Shown here piece after piece: positions 7,308 through 15,025 of a DNA stretch of 17,071 bases (the first letter of the stretch is position 1; every line of letters begins with the position of its first letter). The notes under the pieces are model-generated. The model made no database searches. It was given only the letters and a program-made list of their open reading frames with translations, and was not told the origin of the DNA. A program made the translations under genes and the position numbers. Origin of the DNA: Candidatus Hydrogenedentota bacterium (lineage in GTDB: Bacteria > Hydrogenedentota > Hydrogenedentia > Hydrogenedentales > SLHB01); contig PUOI01000222.1 in NCBI GenBank assembly GCA_003552765.1, positions 1 through 17,071 on the forward strand, read 5' to 3'.

Positions 7308-8734
7308 TTCGCGCTCCGTCGTTCCCGGACGAGGCCCTTGGCGACCCGGAAATACTGAACCAGCGGGATGTTGCTCGGGCAAACGTACGTGCAACTGCCG
7401 CATTCAAAGCAATCCATGAGATGGAAATCATCCACCATCTCTTCGTAGCGTCCCTTGCGGCCGAGCAATCCCAATTCCGAGGGATTCAGGTGGACCGGGC
7501 ACGCCTCGACGCAGCGCGAGCACCGAATGCAGGGATAAATGGGGTGATCGCGGGTACTCACTTCATTTTCGGTAAGCACCACAATGCCCGTGATCCCCTT
7601 GGTGACCGGCACATCCAGCGAGGACACCGCGGGCCCCATCATGGGTCCGCCGAAGATGATTTCCGCCACCTTCTCGTGAAGGCCCACCTTTTCAAGGACA
7701 AAGCGCAAGGGGGTGCCCAAGGCCATGAGATAATTGCCGGGACGTTTCACGCCGGGGCCGGTAACCGTGACGACGCGCTCGATGAGCCCCTGCTGACGCG
7801 GCAACAGTTCCCCGATTTGGGCCACGGTCGCCACGTTAAACACCCCCACGCCACAATCCACCGGCAGCCCGCCCGAGGGAACCTCGCGGCCAAGCAGGGC
7901 GGCTATGAGCATCTTCTCCGCGCCTTGCGGATACTTCGTGCCCACCGCCTCGACCGTGACCGGGCGATCGGATGGAATGGCTTCCCGCAACGCCTTGATC
8001 GCATCCGGTTTGTTCGATTCTATGCCGATAATGATGCGCTCGGCGCCCATGGCGCGCTGAATGATCCGGGCGCCATCGAGCATGCTGTCGATCTGCTCCA
8101 GCATAACCCGGTGATCGGTGGTTAGGTAAGGCTCACACTCGCATCCGTTGAGGATGATCGTGTCGACGGCCTTGCCCTCCGGGATCTTCATCTTCACGTG
8201 GGTGGGAAAGGCCGCGCCGCCCAATCCCACCACGCCCGTGTTCTGTACCGCTTGGATGAGCGCATCTGGCGAAAGCGCCTCGATATCCAGGGGCGCGCCG
8301 TACAAGACATCTTGGCTCGCGCCATGGTACGGCCGCAGCACAATGGCTTGGCCCATGGCCCCCGTGCCCACCCGTTCGAGCCCGATGCGGCTCACCCGGC
8401 CCGTGGCCGGCGAGTGAATGGGAACGGACACGAACCCGGCGGGACGCGCCAATGGCTCGCCGCGAACGACATCCTGTCCCTCGCGCACAACCGGTTCCGA
8501 GGGAGCCCCGGCATGCTGCGCCAAGGGAAGGATGAACTCGTTAGCGAAGGGGAAACGGCGGATGGGCTTATCCGCCGTTAGCTCCTTATGCTCGGGGGGA
8601 TGCACTCCCCCCCGGAACGTGCTTCCTTCCCTGCGCAGCCAATGGCTCAGCGGCGCGCTCCCGTTGAGAGCAGACGCGTCCCCCGTCCGGGCGGCGCCGG
8701 ACGCCTTCCCCATGTTCGCCTTAACCTTTGCCAC
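7304..8734 (-). CDS. rnfC: Rnf complex NADH-side Fe-S/flavin subunit RnfC
   Basis: RnfC is the peripheral cytoplasmic subunit that binds NAD(H) and a flavin and exchanges electrons with the ferredoxin-side subunit RnfB. The 476-residue protein has the RnfC N-terminal domain (GGVHPPEHK, 42-50). It then has a NuoF-like nucleotide-binding domain (GLGGAAFPTHVK, 170-181, and NGCECEPYLTTDH, 196-208). Two ferredoxin-type motifs follow: Cys402, 405, 408, 412 and Cys442, 445, 448, 452, which would hold two [4Fe-4S] clusters. It starts with GTG nine bases after the PFOR stop, with GAGG five bases upstream. An ATG seven codons in (8713) is an alternative. About 35 residues precede the usual start of homology. 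Confidence 0.95.
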   Translation of the reverse strand: MAKVKANMGKASGAARTGDASALNGSAPLSHWLRREGSTFRGGVHPPEHKELTADKPIRRFPFANEFILPLAQHAGAPSEPVVREGQDVVRGEPLARPAGFVSVPIHSPATGRVSRIGLERVGTGAMGQAIVLRPYHGASQDVLYGAPLDIEALSPDALIQAVQNTGVVGLGGAAFPTHVKMKIPEGKAVDTIILNGCECEPYLTTDHRVMLEQIDSMLDGARIIQRAMGAERIIIGIESNKPDAIKALREAIPSDRPVTVEAVGTKYPQGAEKMLIAALLGREVPSGGLPVDCGVGVFNVATVAQIGELLPRQQGLIERVVTVTGPGVKRPGNYLMALGTPLRFVLEKVGLHEKVAEIIFGGPMMGPAVSSLDVPVTKGITGIVVLTENEVSTRDHPIYPCIRCSRCVEACPVHLNPSELGLLGRKGRYEEMVDDFHLMDCFECGSCTYVCPSNIPLVQYFRVAKGLVRERRSAK

Positions 8735-8743
8735 GTCGGCCTC

Positions 8744-11700
8744 TTATTTGTTGAACTTCGCCGCCCGCTTCACCCATTTGTCGAGGTCTTTCTCGTTGGG
8801 GTTGGCGGGTTTGCCGGGATAAATGCAGCGCGTGGCGCATTTCTCCGCCGCCTTCACGATGTCTTTGTAGGGTCCCGCCTGGGGATCCTTGACATACGCG
8901 AGGTTGTTGCTGTCCAAGGCGAAGATCTTCGGGTTGATGTCTATGCAATCGCCACACGACGTGCATTCGCTTTGGTCGATGAATGGCGCGATGTAGTCCT
9001 GCTGACCGCCATTCCCTTCCTGCGAGGCCGCCGTTTCCTGGCTGGGAGCCGCCGCGCCGCCGTTGCCCGCAGCCGGACCCGCGGCCGCCGCGGACAGCAA
9101 GTCCATGGCGCCTCCGCCTCCACCGTTGCCGGCGAGTTGCATCAGGCCGCGCGCCAGATTCTGAACCACCTCGGCCCGGATGTTCTCGCTCAAGGTCTGC
9201 GTGTCCACTTCGCGGTCGACGCTGGCAAGATTCCTGAGAATCGCCCAGAAGTTCTGACGGTCCTCCCCGGCTTGCACGATTTCGTCCGACACCAGCAACC
9301 GGTTCAACCGCTGCTTCCGGTCCGTGGCCCAGATGAACGGATACTTGCCTTCGCGGTCGTCCTCGCTCAATTCGAGATACTCCGCGTAGGGAACCATGTC
9401 ATCGTTCCACGTGTCTTGCGGCGCGCGCCTGAAGTGCTTGCGGAAGCGCGCCTCCGTGGCGGCGAAGTCGGCGAACGTAAGGGGTACCTCGATCGTGGCG
9501 GGGTGGCCGTCGTCATCGAGATACTCGATCGTGTACATCGGCCAGTTGTCCTCGATGGCGGGATTCCCTTCCAGGTCAATGCAATCCTCAAAGGTGTTGC
9601 CCCGGTCGGGATCATAGGTCATCAAGGGATAGGCCCGGCTTTCCACCGCCAGCTTCGCCTGCTCCTGGGACATGTCGTCGCCAATGCCATGCTCGGGCTG
9701 ACAGGGGGTGTAGACGTTGAACAGGGCCGGCCGCTTGCTCTGCAAGCCCTGGATGAAGCTCTCGATGAGATGGGCGCTGTGCGACATGCTTCCCTGCAGG
9801 ATGTACGCCGTGCGATGGCCCATGCCAACGAGGCTGATTTCCTTGCGGATCTCCATCTTGCCGTGCTGCGCGGCGCCGTACTGCGCCATGTCGGAGATCT
9901 GTCCCGTGAAGCCGGACGTGCACGCCTGGCCGCCGGTGTTCGAGTAGACCTGCGTGTCCAGCGCCAGCACCTTCACGGGCTTGCCCGTCATGAGCATCCG
10001 GGAAAGGTTCTGGAATCCGATGTCGTACAGGGCGCCGTCGCCGCCCACCGCCACCACCGGCGGACACAGATGGAATTCCTCGTCCGTGAACTGACGCCAA
10101 TCAAACCGCTTGAAGAAGTCCTCGTGGGTCGAGGGATCGTAGTCGTCTTCCAGTTCAAGTTCGGCCATGCGCACGGCCTTGAAGCCCTCGGCCATCTTCG
10201 CCATGTGCCCCTCGAAGATGCCCATGGCCACCGAGGTGCAGTCCTGGAACAGGTGGTTGGACCACGGGAACGGATAGGGGTTGAACGGGAACGTGCTGCC
10301 CCATACCGAGGTGCATCCCGTCGCGTTGATCATGCCCATGTTGGCGCGGCCCGTGCCCGTGACGCCTTCCGTGTAACGCCAGTGCAGCTTCTTCAGCTTG
10401 GAGAGAATGCCGGTGACGCGGGTGAGCCATTCGCTGTCGATGACCTTGGCCACGCGGCCATCCTCGAGCGCCGAGGTCAGGTTCGACACCGTGAGGTCGC
10501 GGTCCTTCATCGACCCCAACGCGTTCTTCAACGCGTCCACATTGCCCACGTCCATGCTCTCGGCGATCTTCAAGCGGATATGCCGTTCGAGATTCTCGAT
10601 AAGCTCTTCCAGCCGTTGGACGTGCTGGCGCACACGCGGTTGCATGAGCGCTTCGACGGTGGCCGTGAAGAGATGGACAACCGTCTTTTCGCCGCAGCCC
10701 ATGCAGGCGCCGTCACCGCCGACCACCGATTTGTAGGCTTGCTTGTCGAGCAGAAGATTCTCAAGGACGCCGATGCCTTCCTCAAGATCGTCGATTTGCA
10801 TGAACTCGGACCGGGTGTTCGGAAGCCGCAGCCAGAACTCCCAGTTCTCGCGAAGCTTTTGAACGCTCTCGTCGGTTTGCGTGACGGCCGTCAAGGCGTC
10901 GTCATCGCAGACCCGGATGCATTCATTGCAGCCCTTGCAGGCGTAGGGGTCGATCGTGATGGACAGCAAGCCGCCGCTGCCCTGCTGCTGTTTCTCCCTT
11001 GTGGTGTAGAAGGGTTTGGTAATAGCGAACTTGAAGTCCTTGACCTCTTCCTCGAAGCGCGCGCATTCCTTTTCAAAGTCCTGTTTGTCTTGGCCTTCGA
11101 GGCGGCTTTCCATCCGTGTTTCGTGGAGGGCCTCCAGGAGTTGCGAGGTCACGGTGCTGCTTTCGCCGCCCGCGTCGATGTGGGCGCGAAGCTTGCGCTC
11201 AATGATGGACACCGACTTGCGCAGGTGCTTCGCCGAATGCCCTTTTTCTTCGATGCCGCTTACCACCGTGCTCAGCACGTCCGGGATCTTGTGGACCAAA
11301 CCGGGGATGGCGGAGTCCGGACATACGGTCCAGCACTCGCCGCACCCCGTGCAGCGCTCGGGGATCCACTCGGGATGCTCGAAACGGATGGCCGTCATGT
11401 CCCGGAACACGCCCGTGACCATGGGCATGAGGCTCTGGGCCATGTAGGGGTCCGTGAGGTTGTCGTTGGCGGCGCCGGAGTTATAGAGGTAACCGTTCTG
11501 TTCCCAGAACCGGTGAATGTCGGTCGAGGTGGACTTGCTGGCCGGCAGCCGCTTCAACATGGTGGGAAGCGATTCGGCCTTGCGCATGGCTTGCTCGCCA
11601 GCGGCCGCGAGCGGCTTGTTCACCACCTCTTGGCTTTCGTCGTAACCGCGCCGGACCACCCGCAGGTTGTCCTCGACGACCTGGCGGCCCTTCGCGCCGA

Positions 11701-13723
11701 ACTTGTCCTCAAGCTGTGCCTCGATGGCCTTGAACAGGTCTTGCTCGGTGAAGCCCGCCTGATCCATGAGGGGCGACGCCTTGAAGAAGGCCCCCTGGAA
11801 CGCGATGCCCTGCATGCGGAACTGCAGCTCGGGGTCGCTCGCCTCGTCCCGCGCGATCTTGAAACCGTCCACGTAGAACAGCTTGATGTCGTTCTCCACG
11901 ATCATCTTCTGGTAGCGCGGCGGAATGTCGTTCCACACCGCCTCCGCGGAATCCCGGTAGCTCTGGATGACGAAAGAGCCGCCCTTCTTCAAGCCGGCCA
12001 AGGCGTTGGAGTGGCTGAACACGTTCGGGTCCGGCGAAAGGACCACGTCCACATAGAAGTATTCGCTGTTGATCCGGATGGGTTCGGGCGCGGCGGACAG
12101 ATAGTAGGTCGTGGGCTGGCCCTTCTTCTCCGAACCGTACTTTGGATTGGCCTTGATGTGATACCCAAGCAGGTCAAACAGGGTCATGGCCAGGTTCTTG
12201 CCCGTCGTGATGGCGCCCCAGCCGCCCACGCTGTGGAAACGCACCGTGATGCTGCCATCGGGCATGAGGTTCGGGTTCTCGGAACCGCGGACGGACAACT
12301 CGCCGATGTTGGGGTAATGCTCGAGGATGTTGTCCTGATGGATCTGCTGCTTGGTGGTATGCGGCTTCTCACGAACGAAATCGATCGACATGTAGAAGAA
12401 CTTGCGCTGCTTGCCGTCGTCGAGCATGTTCTCGATCGCGCCGATGAGCGCCTCGGGCTGCAAGTCGCGGCTTCCGAGGCCGTACACGCCGGAATACAGC
12501 GGCGACAGGTCCGACAGTTCCCGGTAGGTATCGTGCTTGGGATAGGGGACCGAACCGTTGCTGGCGCGCCCGTTCTCGATACACTTGTTGAGGGCCGCCC
12601 GCACCTCGCGTATGAGCGGAAGATCCTCGGCCAAGGGCTGATCGGTGCGTTCAAGCACGGCCACGCCCTTCCGGCCCTTGAGGATCGGCCCCAACAGATC
12701 GCCGGGGAAGGGCCGGAACATGATCACGTTCACCACGCCCACCTTGAGGCCGCGCTGCTCGCGCAGGTAGTCCACGACCGCTTCCGCGTTGGGGATCATG
12801 CTGCCCTGGCCCACGATGAGATAGTCGGCGTCCTCGGTCCGGTACGTGGTCACCCGCTTGTACCGCCGGCCCGTGAGCGTGTAGTACTCCTGCATGGCCT
12901 GTTCGGTAAGCTCGTTGAGGTGGTCGAAGAAGAACGGCCGCTGCGAGGCGACGCTCTGCATGTAGGAGTCTTGGTTCTGCACCGGCCCCGACAGCACCGG
13001 ATTGTCCACGTCCCACAGCTCGGGGATGCGGGGACGGGTGTCGCCGAATATGAGGCGCTGGGCCGGGGTGGGCGTCTCGATCATGTCGGAGGGACGCCCA
13101 AGATATTCCTCGATCAGCTCCCGTTCGGGCAGCATGAGGGACTCGATGAGGTGCGTGGTGAGGAAGCCGTCCTGGGCCACGATTCCCGGATTGAGCGCCA
13201 GCTCGGCGATCCGGTGGGCGATGACGTTGAGGTCGCACGTTTCCTGCGCGCTGCTGCCGAAAAGCTGGAAGAAGCCCGTGTCGTCCACGGCGTGATAGTC
13301 ATCGTGCGCCGCGTGCACGTTCAGGGTGGACTTCGTCATCGCGCGTGCGCCCACGTTAAGCACGTACGTCAGCCGCTTACCCACGGCGGCGTACAAGGAT
13401 TCGTGCATGTAGGCGATGCCTTGCCCGGAGGAGAAGTTGGTCGAGCGCAGGCCCGCCATCGAAAAGCCGGCCGTCACGGCCGCCGCGGCATGCTCGCCCT
13501 CGGGCTCGAGGAATAGCAACGGCCGCTGAGAAATATTGATATGGCCCGCCGCCGTGGCTTCCGCCCAATACTCGCCCATCTGAGTCGATGGCGTAATGGG
13601 ATAAGCCCCCGCGGCATCGCTTGACTCCCGTTCGCAAGCGATCACGGCCGTGTTGCCGTCCATCGCCTCGCGAGTGCCGGGGTACTTGAAATTGTGTTTG
13701 TCGTGTTTCTTGCGATCGCTCAT
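8744..13723 (-). CDS. nifJ: Giant 2-oxoacid (pyruvate):ferredoxin oxidoreductase with C-terminal ferredoxin domain
   Basis: This enzyme oxidatively decarboxylates pyruvate (or a similar 2-oxoacid) with CoA, using thiamine diphosphate (TPP), and reduces ferredoxin. Domains in order: an N-terminal pyrimidine-binding domain with AYPITPSTQMGE (40-51) and NVGARAM (123-129), whose Arg corresponds to the pyruvate-binding Arg; domain II (about 290-390); a gamma-type domain (490-700). A two-cluster ferredoxin module follows (Cys791, 794, 797, 801; Cys929, 932, 935, 939). The TPP domain has Cys1007, Cys1010, Cys1137 and Cys1341 for the proximal cluster, and GGDGALYDIG to YSNTGGQ (1227-1265). A Gly/Ala/Ser-rich linker (about 1530-1577) leads to an extra ferredoxin domain with Cys1587, 1590, 1593, 1629 and 1633. 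At 1659 residues it exceeds the usual 1170-1200. Helical insertions separate the ferredoxin motifs and the TPP-domain cysteines. GGAGG lies 8 bases before the ATG. The pyruvate preference is inferred. Confidence 0.93.
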   Translation of the reverse strand: MSDRKKHDKHNFKYPGTREAMDGNTAVIACERESSDAAGAYPITPSTQMGEYWAEATAAGHINISQRPLLFLEPEGEHAAAAVTAGFSMAGLRSTNFSSGQGIAYMHESLYAAVGKRLTYVLNVGARAMTKSTLNVHAAHDDYHAVDDTGFFQLFGSSAQETCDLNVIAHRIAELALNPGIVAQDGFLTTHLIESLMLPERELIEEYLGRPSDMIETPTPAQRLIFGDTRPRIPELWDVDNPVLSGPVQNQDSYMQSVASQRPFFFDHLNELTEQAMQEYYTLTGRRYKRVTTYRTEDADYLIVGQGSMIPNAEAVVDYLREQRGLKVGVVNVIMFRPFPGDLLGPILKGRKGVAVLERTDQPLAEDLPLIREVRAALNKCIENGRASNGSVPYPKHDTYRELSDLSPLYSGVYGLGSRDLQPEALIGAIENMLDDGKQRKFFYMSIDFVREKPHTTKQQIHQDNILEHYPNIGELSVRGSENPNLMPDGSITVRFHSVGGWGAITTGKNLAMTLFDLLGYHIKANPKYGSEKKGQPTTYYLSAAPEPIRINSEYFYVDVVLSPDPNVFSHSNALAGLKKGGSFVIQSYRDSAEAVWNDIPPRYQKMIVENDIKLFYVDGFKIARDEASDPELQFRMQGIAFQGAFFKASPLMDQAGFTEQDLFKAIEAQLEDKFGAKGRQVVEDNLRVVRRGYDESQEVVNKPLAAAGEQAMRKAESLPTMLKRLPASKSTSTDIHRFWEQNGYLYNSGAANDNLTDPYMAQSLMPMVTGVFRDMTAIRFEHPEWIPERCTGCGECWTVCPDSAIPGLVHKIPDVLSTVVSGIEEKGHSAKHLRKSVSIIERKLRAHIDAGGESSTVTSQLLEALHETRMESRLEGQDKQDFEKECARFEEEVKDFKFAITKPFYTTREKQQQGSGGLLSITIDPYACKGCNECIRVCDDDALTAVTQTDESVQKLRENWEFWLRLPNTRSEFMQIDDLEEGIGVLENLLLDKQAYKSVVGGDGACMGCGEKTVVHLFTATVEALMQPRVRQHVQRLEELIENLERHIRLKIAESMDVGNVDALKNALGSMKDRDLTVSNLTSALEDGRVAKVIDSEWLTRVTGILSKLKKLHWRYTEGVTGTGRANMGMINATGCTSVWGSTFPFNPYPFPWSNHLFQDCTSVAMGIFEGHMAKMAEGFKAVRMAELELEDDYDPSTHEDFFKRFDWRQFTDEEFHLCPPVVAVGGDGALYDIGFQNLSRMLMTGKPVKVLALDTQVYSNTGGQACTSGFTGQISDMAQYGAAQHGKMEIRKEISLVGMGHRTAYILQGSMSHSAHLIESFIQGLQSKRPALFNVYTPCQPEHGIGDDMSQEQAKLAVESRAYPLMTYDPDRGNTFEDCIDLEGNPAIEDNWPMYTIEYLDDDGHPATIEVPLTFADFAATEARFRKHFRRAPQDTWNDDMVPYAEYLELSEDDREGKYPFIWATDRKQRLNRLLVSDEIVQAGEDRQNFWAILRNLASVDREVDTQTLSENIRAEVVQNLARGLMQLAGNGGGGGAMDLLSAAAAGPAAGNGGAAAPSQETAASQEGNGGQQDYIAPFIDQSECTSCGDCIDINPKIFALDSNNLAYVKDPQAGPYKDIVKAAEKCATRCIYPGKPANPNEKDLDKWVKRAAKFNK

Positions 13724-13772
13724 TCCTAAAGCCTCCGTGGCAACGAGTGAATGCCTTTTGTTCCAATCCGCA

Positions 13773-13786
13773 GCGGCGCGCGCCGC
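13773..13786 (-). other. GC-only palindrome between rnfB and the PFOR gene
   Basis: The 66-base gap after the rnfB stop begins with a perfect 14-base palindrome, GCGGCGCGCGCCGC, able to form a 5-bp stem with a 4-base loop. No T-tract follows, so full termination is unlikely. It could attenuate transcription or protect the rnfB 3' end after RNA processing. Confidence 0.3.
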
Positions 13787-13789
13787 ATG

Positions 13790-14662
13790 TTAGTCGGGAA
13801 CAATCGGCAGTGGTTCTTTACGTAGAATTTTACGCGCTTCACGGCCCTTGATGAACCGTCCTTTATCATCCAACCAGACAATGGCCCCCGTGGGACATCG
13901 CTGAATACACTCCGGCGTGGTCAGGCGATTGTACTCGTAGTGAACCACCGCCAGATTATCCTCAATCGTGACAACGCCCGGGGGCGCGTCCAAGGCGCAG
14001 CGCCCGCATGCGTTGCACGCGACCTCACACTCGGCTTCCGCCTCCTCCCCGCGCTGCAAGTTCATGCAGGCCACCCACAGGCGGTGGCTCTTGGGATGGA
14101 TCGAAAAGAGATCGCGCGGGCATATCTCCACGCAATCCCCACAAGCCGTGCATTTATCTTCATCCACCACCGGCAGACCGTGCTCATCCATGTGGATGGC
14201 GTCGAATTCGCAGACCACCTCACAGTCCGCCAAACCCAGGCAGCCCCAGGCGCAGCCCTTGCCGCCTCCGGCCACCGAGTGGGCCGCGCGGCACGTCTGC
14301 AATCCCTTGTACCGGGCGCGCATCCGCGCGACATGGCTCCCCCCGGCGCAGGCCAGACGCGCTACCCGCTTTTCCTGTTGTCCCGCGTCCACGCCCAAAT
14401 AATCCGCAATGGCCTCGATCATTTCGGGGGGGCTCACGGTGCATTTGGAGGGACTGTCATCGCCCTTGACCAAGGCTTCGGCGAAGGCGCGGCATCCCGC
14501 GTGACCGCACGCGCCACAGTTGGTGGCGGGCAACATTTCTTCGACCTCATCGAGCCGGGGATCTTCGTAGACGTAGAAGACGCGGTTGGCGATGGCGAGG
14601 ACACTGGCCAAGATGATGCCCAAACCGCCCATCACGCCTGCCGCTATGAGCAGTTCATGCAT
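13790..14662 (-). CDS. rnfB: Rnf complex ferredoxin-side Fe-S subunit RnfB
   Basis: RnfB is anchored by one N-terminal helix (residues 4-26) and accepts electrons from reduced ferredoxin. Its motif NCGACGHAGC with Cys49, 52, 57 and Cys74 is the RnfB signature cluster. Further cysteines follow the long clostridial-type RnfB plan: Cys105, 124, 137, 141, 147, 151, then a full ferredoxin motif Cys171, 174, 177, 181, then Cys212, 216, 219, 222, 252, 256. In the last ferredoxin module several expected ligands are missing (see findings). The protein is 290 residues from ATG 14662. The frame is open for 13 more codons, to an ATG at 14701, but homology begins at MHELLIAAG, so I prefer 14662. No clear ribosome-binding site precedes either start. 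It is the first gene of the operon and is followed by PFOR, not by rnfC. Confidence 0.92.
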   Translation of the reverse strand: MHELLIAAGVMGGLGIILASVLAIANRVFYVYEDPRLDEVEEMLPATNCGACGHAGCRAFAEALVKGDDSPSKCTVSPPEMIEAIADYLGVDAGQQEKRVARLACAGGSHVARMRARYKGLQTCRAAHSVAGGGKGCAWGCLGLADCEVVCEFDAIHMDEHGLPVVDEDKCTACGDCVEICPRDLFSIHPKSHRLWVACMNLQRGEEAEAECEVACNACGRCALDAPPGVVTIEDNLAVVHYEYNRLTTPECIQRCPTGAIVWLDDKGRFIKGREARKILRKEPLPIVPD

Positions 14663-14766
14663 GGAATATTCTGTTATCCGGCGTGGTTGTACTGCATACA
14701 AGACAGGCCGAAGGCTCCCGCCTCCCGGCCGATCACGACCAAAAAATTCAACCTACAAACGGGCGA

Positions 14767-14782
14767 TGCAACTTTGGCGCCA
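14767..14782 (-). promoter_or_regulatory. Candidate sigma-54 (-24/-12) promoter of the rnf-PFOR operon
   Basis: The minus strand reads TGGCGCCAAAGTTGCA. The sigma-54 consensus is TGGCAC-N5-TTGCA. Ten of the eleven consensus bases match, and the GG and GC pairs are exactly 10 bases apart, as required. The predicted transcript start is near 14756, giving a leader of about 94 bases before rnfB. Orientation and position fit. A chance match remains possible, and sigma-54 use by this organism is not shown here. Confidence 0.4.
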
Positions 14783-14892
14783 TGGGGAACGTCTTTAACG
14801 CGGGCCTCTTAACCCATTGACACGCAAGGATTTAGACCACATTCCCCGCCTCAAAACACCACAGGACACAAGCGCGCAACGGACAGCCTTGT

Positions 14893-14917
14893 TGTGCGCA
14901 CATGTGTCTAGACTACA
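14893..14917. promoter_or_regulatory. Adjacent palindromes, possible activator or repressor site
   Basis: A perfect 10-base palindrome TGTGCGCACA (14893-14902) is followed by a perfect 8-base palindrome GTCTAGAC (14906-14913), the latter flanked by TGT and ACA. They lie roughly 137-161 bases upstream of the start predicted for the sigma-54-like promoter, a usual distance for an enhancer-binding protein. The exact NifA pattern TGT-N10-ACA is not met. The function is inferred from position only. Confidence 0.3.
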
Positions 14918-14952
14918 CTATTCAGAGAGGCGCCGGACCGTCCTTCGGGCGA

Positions 14953-14981
14953 ACTATACCCCATGGAGAATGCCAACCCAA
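14953..14981 (-). promoter_or_regulatory. Weak candidate sigma-70 promoter toward rnfB
   Basis: The minus strand has TTGGGT (14976-14981), a 17-base spacer and TATAGT (14953-14958). The -10 box matches 5 of 6 consensus bases and the -35 box 3 of 6. It would give a leader of about 285 bases. It is an alternative or additional promoter to the sigma-54-like site. Confidence 0.2.
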
Positions 14982-14986
14982 AAAGA

Positions 14987-15014
14987 TTGTCAATTACCTC
15001 CCTTTTGTGATAAA
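14987..15014 (+). promoter_or_regulatory. Candidate promoter of mnmG
   Basis: TTGTCA (14987-14992) and GATAAA (15009-15014) are separated by 16 bases. If used, transcription would begin about 5 bases before the mnmG ATG, giving an almost leaderless message. This agrees with the lack of a ribosome-binding site in front of mnmG. Confidence 0.3.
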
Positions 15015-15025
15015 GTTCGGCGCGT

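Larger units (their letters stand above)
14663..15025. promoter_or_regulatory. Divergent regulatory spacer between rnfB and mnmG
   Basis: This 363-base spacer is visibly richer in A/T than the flanking genes and holds no convincing reading frame. It must carry the promoters of both the rnf-PFOR operon and mnmG. Candidate elements are listed separately. I see no recognisable riboswitch or intrinsic terminator in it. Confidence 0.6.

Noticed and set aside
8588..13516. Very long open frame (about 1640 codons) on the plus strand opposite the PFOR gene.
   Set aside because: It is antisense to a clear PFOR with all catalytic motifs. Strong G/C third-position bias removes stops from this opposite frame. 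Its translation is rich in His, Arg, Val and Leu without recognisable domains.
14817..14822. Perfect TTGACA on the plus strand toward mnmG.
   Set aside because: At 17 bases downstream the -10 position reads CATTCC, a poor match, and mnmG lies 200 bases away.
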